A DNA stretch of 6,063 nucleotides from an uncultured bacterium (GTDB taxonomy: Bacteria; Hydrogenedentota; Hydrogenedentia; Hydrogenedentales; JAEUWI01). Of the stretch, positions 5,218 to 6,063 are shown in pieces. The position numbers were made by a program, and so were the translations under genes. The stretch is taken from contig CALAXS010000814.1 of assembly GCA_937895305.1 (NCBI GenBank), positions 1-6,063 of the forward strand. The letters run 5' to 3'. The notes below the pieces were generated by a model. The model worked only from the letters and a program-made list of their open reading frames with translations. It was not told the origin of the DNA and ran no database searches. Each line of letters starts with the position of its first letter. The stretch's first letter is position 1.

Positions 5218-5496
5218 TTATCCACCTGCAATGGCTGAAAGGAGGGTTATTTGATCGCCGTCCTGAATGGATGGGGGGTTGGCTTTGTCGATGGTCGTTT
5301 CGTTGATGAGGACCATCATGGTAGGGCGGACCGCGCCGGATTCGTCAAAGAGCATAGTGGAAAAAGAGTCGTCGTAGTTGCCAGCCAGTGCCTTGAGTGT
5401 GCTCAAGAGTGTGCTGTCTGTAGCAACGTCTATGCTGACCTCGTCTGCATCCGCGATATGACGTAACTGGCCAAACAAATTTAGGGTAACGCTCAT
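5218..5496 (-). CDS. MoaD/ThiS-family sulfur carrier protein
   Basis: This is a small beta-grasp protein whose C-terminal glycine would be adenylated and turned into a thiocarboxylate to donate sulfur for a cofactor. It has 92 residues and ends LLSAIAGG, with the diglycine at 91-92 immediately before TAA, which is the defining feature. The N-terminal VTLNLFGQLRHIA (3-15) and the central IQDGDQITLL (77-86) fit the family. At 92 residues it is nearer MoaD (about 80) than ThiS (about 66), so a molybdopterin-type role is favoured. The frame stays open upstream to 5625, but the ATG at 5496 is right: the fold starts there, an AAAAGGA site is 8 bases upstream, and a longer start would overlap the ThiF gene by over 100 bases. 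It lies 4 bases after the ThiF-type gene and 9 before the MoeB-like gene, an arrangement that makes both candidate activating partners. Confidence 0.87.
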   Translation of the reverse strand: MSVTLNLFGQLRHIADADEVSIDVATDSTLLSTLKALAGNYDDSFSTMLFDESGAVRPTMMVLINETTIDKANPPSIQDGDQITLLSAIAGG

Positions 5497-5500
5497 GGAT

Positions 5501-6063
5501 TTAGTCCTTTTCCGGGTCTTCACCGAGGAGAATGCGCAATACAGCGTTGGCCTGGTGGTGGGCTGCGACACCCACACGAGGAGCCATGAGGCCGGTGCCG
5601 GGCTGGGCAGCGGTAACCAGATCACCCACGACGATGAGCTGCTTGCCCATTTTCCGGGTAAGGATGGTGTTGGAGGGCATGTGTCCTGCGAGGCCCGTAG
5701 CGACGACGATGGGCGTATTCTGGCAGGAACGGCAGAAAGATTCCACGAGCATGGCCTTCTGGTCGGCGGCGTCGAAGGCCTCGACCATGACGTTTACATC
5801 GCCAAAGATTGAGGGGATATTATCCGGGGTAAGGCGTAGGCCATGAATTTCTACTTCTACATAGGGATTGATGCGTTTCAGGTTTTCCTGGAGTGCATCC
5901 ACTTTCATGAGACCAATCTGGTCGATGAAGAATTGCTGTCGGTTCAGGTTGCTGGGTTCGACGACATCAAAATCGGCGAGGATAAGTTTGCCCACACCGA
6001 TACGGGCCAGGGCGATAGCAATAGCGGAACCGAGTCCGCCGACCCCCGCGATACCTATGGTGG
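5501..6063 (-). CDS. thiF: ThiF-type sulfur-carrier adenylyltransferase, 5' end outside the window
   Basis: An E1-like enzyme that uses ATP to adenylate the C-terminal glycine of a ThiS/MoaD carrier in the cytoplasm. The window shows its last 186 residues; the frame remains open to the right edge. An internal GTG at 5995 cannot be the start, because the codons before it encode the nucleotide-binding loop GIAGVGGLGSAIAIALARIG. The catalytic pattern is complete: LADFDVVEPSNLNRQQ follows the loop with both aspartates, the lysine is present in IGLMKVDALQ, and an aspartate lies in VEAFDAAD. The C-terminal GTGLMAPRVGVAAHHQANAV closely resembles the short ThiF form known from clostridia, which lacks MoeB's two zinc pairs; the CRSC here sits elsewhere. 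The visible part is co-directional with and 4 bases from the carrier gene, so that carrier is its likely substrate. Thiamin thiazole synthesis is the family's standard role, but the neighbours here suggest a metal-pterin cofactor instead. Confidence 0.87.
   Translation of the reverse strand, partial: TIGIAGVGGLGSAIAIALARIGVGKLILADFDVVEPSNLNRQQFFIDQIGLMKVDALQENLKRINPYVEVEIHGLRLTPDNIPSIFGDVNVMVEAFDAADQKAMLVESFCRSCQNTPIVVATGLAGHMPSNTILTRKMGKQLIVVGDLVTAAQPGTGLMAPRVGVAAHHQANAVLRILLGEDPEKD
5505..5511 (-). promoter_or_regulatory. Ribosome binding site of the sulfur-carrier gene inside the end of the ThiF-type gene
   Basis: The minus strand reads AAAAGGA within the last codons of the upstream gene, then 8 bases including its TAA, then ATG at 5496. 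This fixes the carrier start and suggests that ThiF and carrier translation are coupled. Confidence 0.6.

Noticed and set aside
5497..5625. Longer N-terminus for the sulfur carrier
   Set aside because: The extension would overlap the ThiF coding region and precede the beta-grasp fold; the ATG at 5496 has a good ribosome binding site.
5501..5995. Start of the ThiF-type gene at the GTG at 5995
   Set aside because: The upstream in-frame codons to the window edge encode the nucleotide-binding loop, so the gene continues outside the window.

Overview
The window is one end of a minus-strand gene cluster that appears to couple uptake of an oxyanion (molybdate or tungstate) to a sulfur-carrier/E1-like activation system. 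Read in transcription order (right to left), it holds: a ThiF-type adenylyltransferase running off the right edge, a 92-residue MoaD/ThiS-like sulfur carrier ending in Gly-Gly, a divergent MoeB/ThiF-like protein, an unusual substrate-binding protein made of two tandem ModA-like domains, a RimJ/RimL-type GNAT acetyltransferase, a ModB-type permease and a short ModC-type ATPase. A small unrecognised AT-rich coding region on the plus strand converges on the ATPase gene at the left edge.

The first five minus-strand genes (positions 6063 down to 2435) are packed with gaps of 4 to 15 bases or a 4-base overlap, so they look like one transcription unit. After the acetyltransferase the packing breaks. 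A 230-base gap (2205-2434) and a 427-base gap (920-1346) separate the permease and the ATPase from the rest. Both gaps are filled with short dispersed repeats: double-hairpin palindromes built around TATGCATTCCCA, CACAGAG-type repeats followed by long polypurine tracts, and other palindromes.

Functionally, the binding protein, permease and ATPase make a complete ABC importer for molybdate or tungstate. Molybdopterin cofactors need a MoaD-type carrier thiocarboxylated after adenylation by an E1-like protein, and such a carrier and two E1-like proteins sit directly upstream. The simplest reading is a locus for a tungsten or molybdenum pterin cofactor, possibly serving an aldehyde:ferredoxin oxidoreductase-type enzyme encoded beyond the right edge. 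That enzyme is not visible here, and the alternative of thiazole synthesis for the ThiF/carrier pair cannot be excluded.

The organism is a bacterium of medium GC content. From memory, the repeat types (palindromes whose shadow translation gives PRRAWERG, and CACAGAG repeats) and the two-domain binding protein suggest a planctomycete or another member of that broad group. This is a weak inference and no marker gene is present. No rRNA, tRNA, CRISPR array, transposase or clear intrinsic terminator was found.
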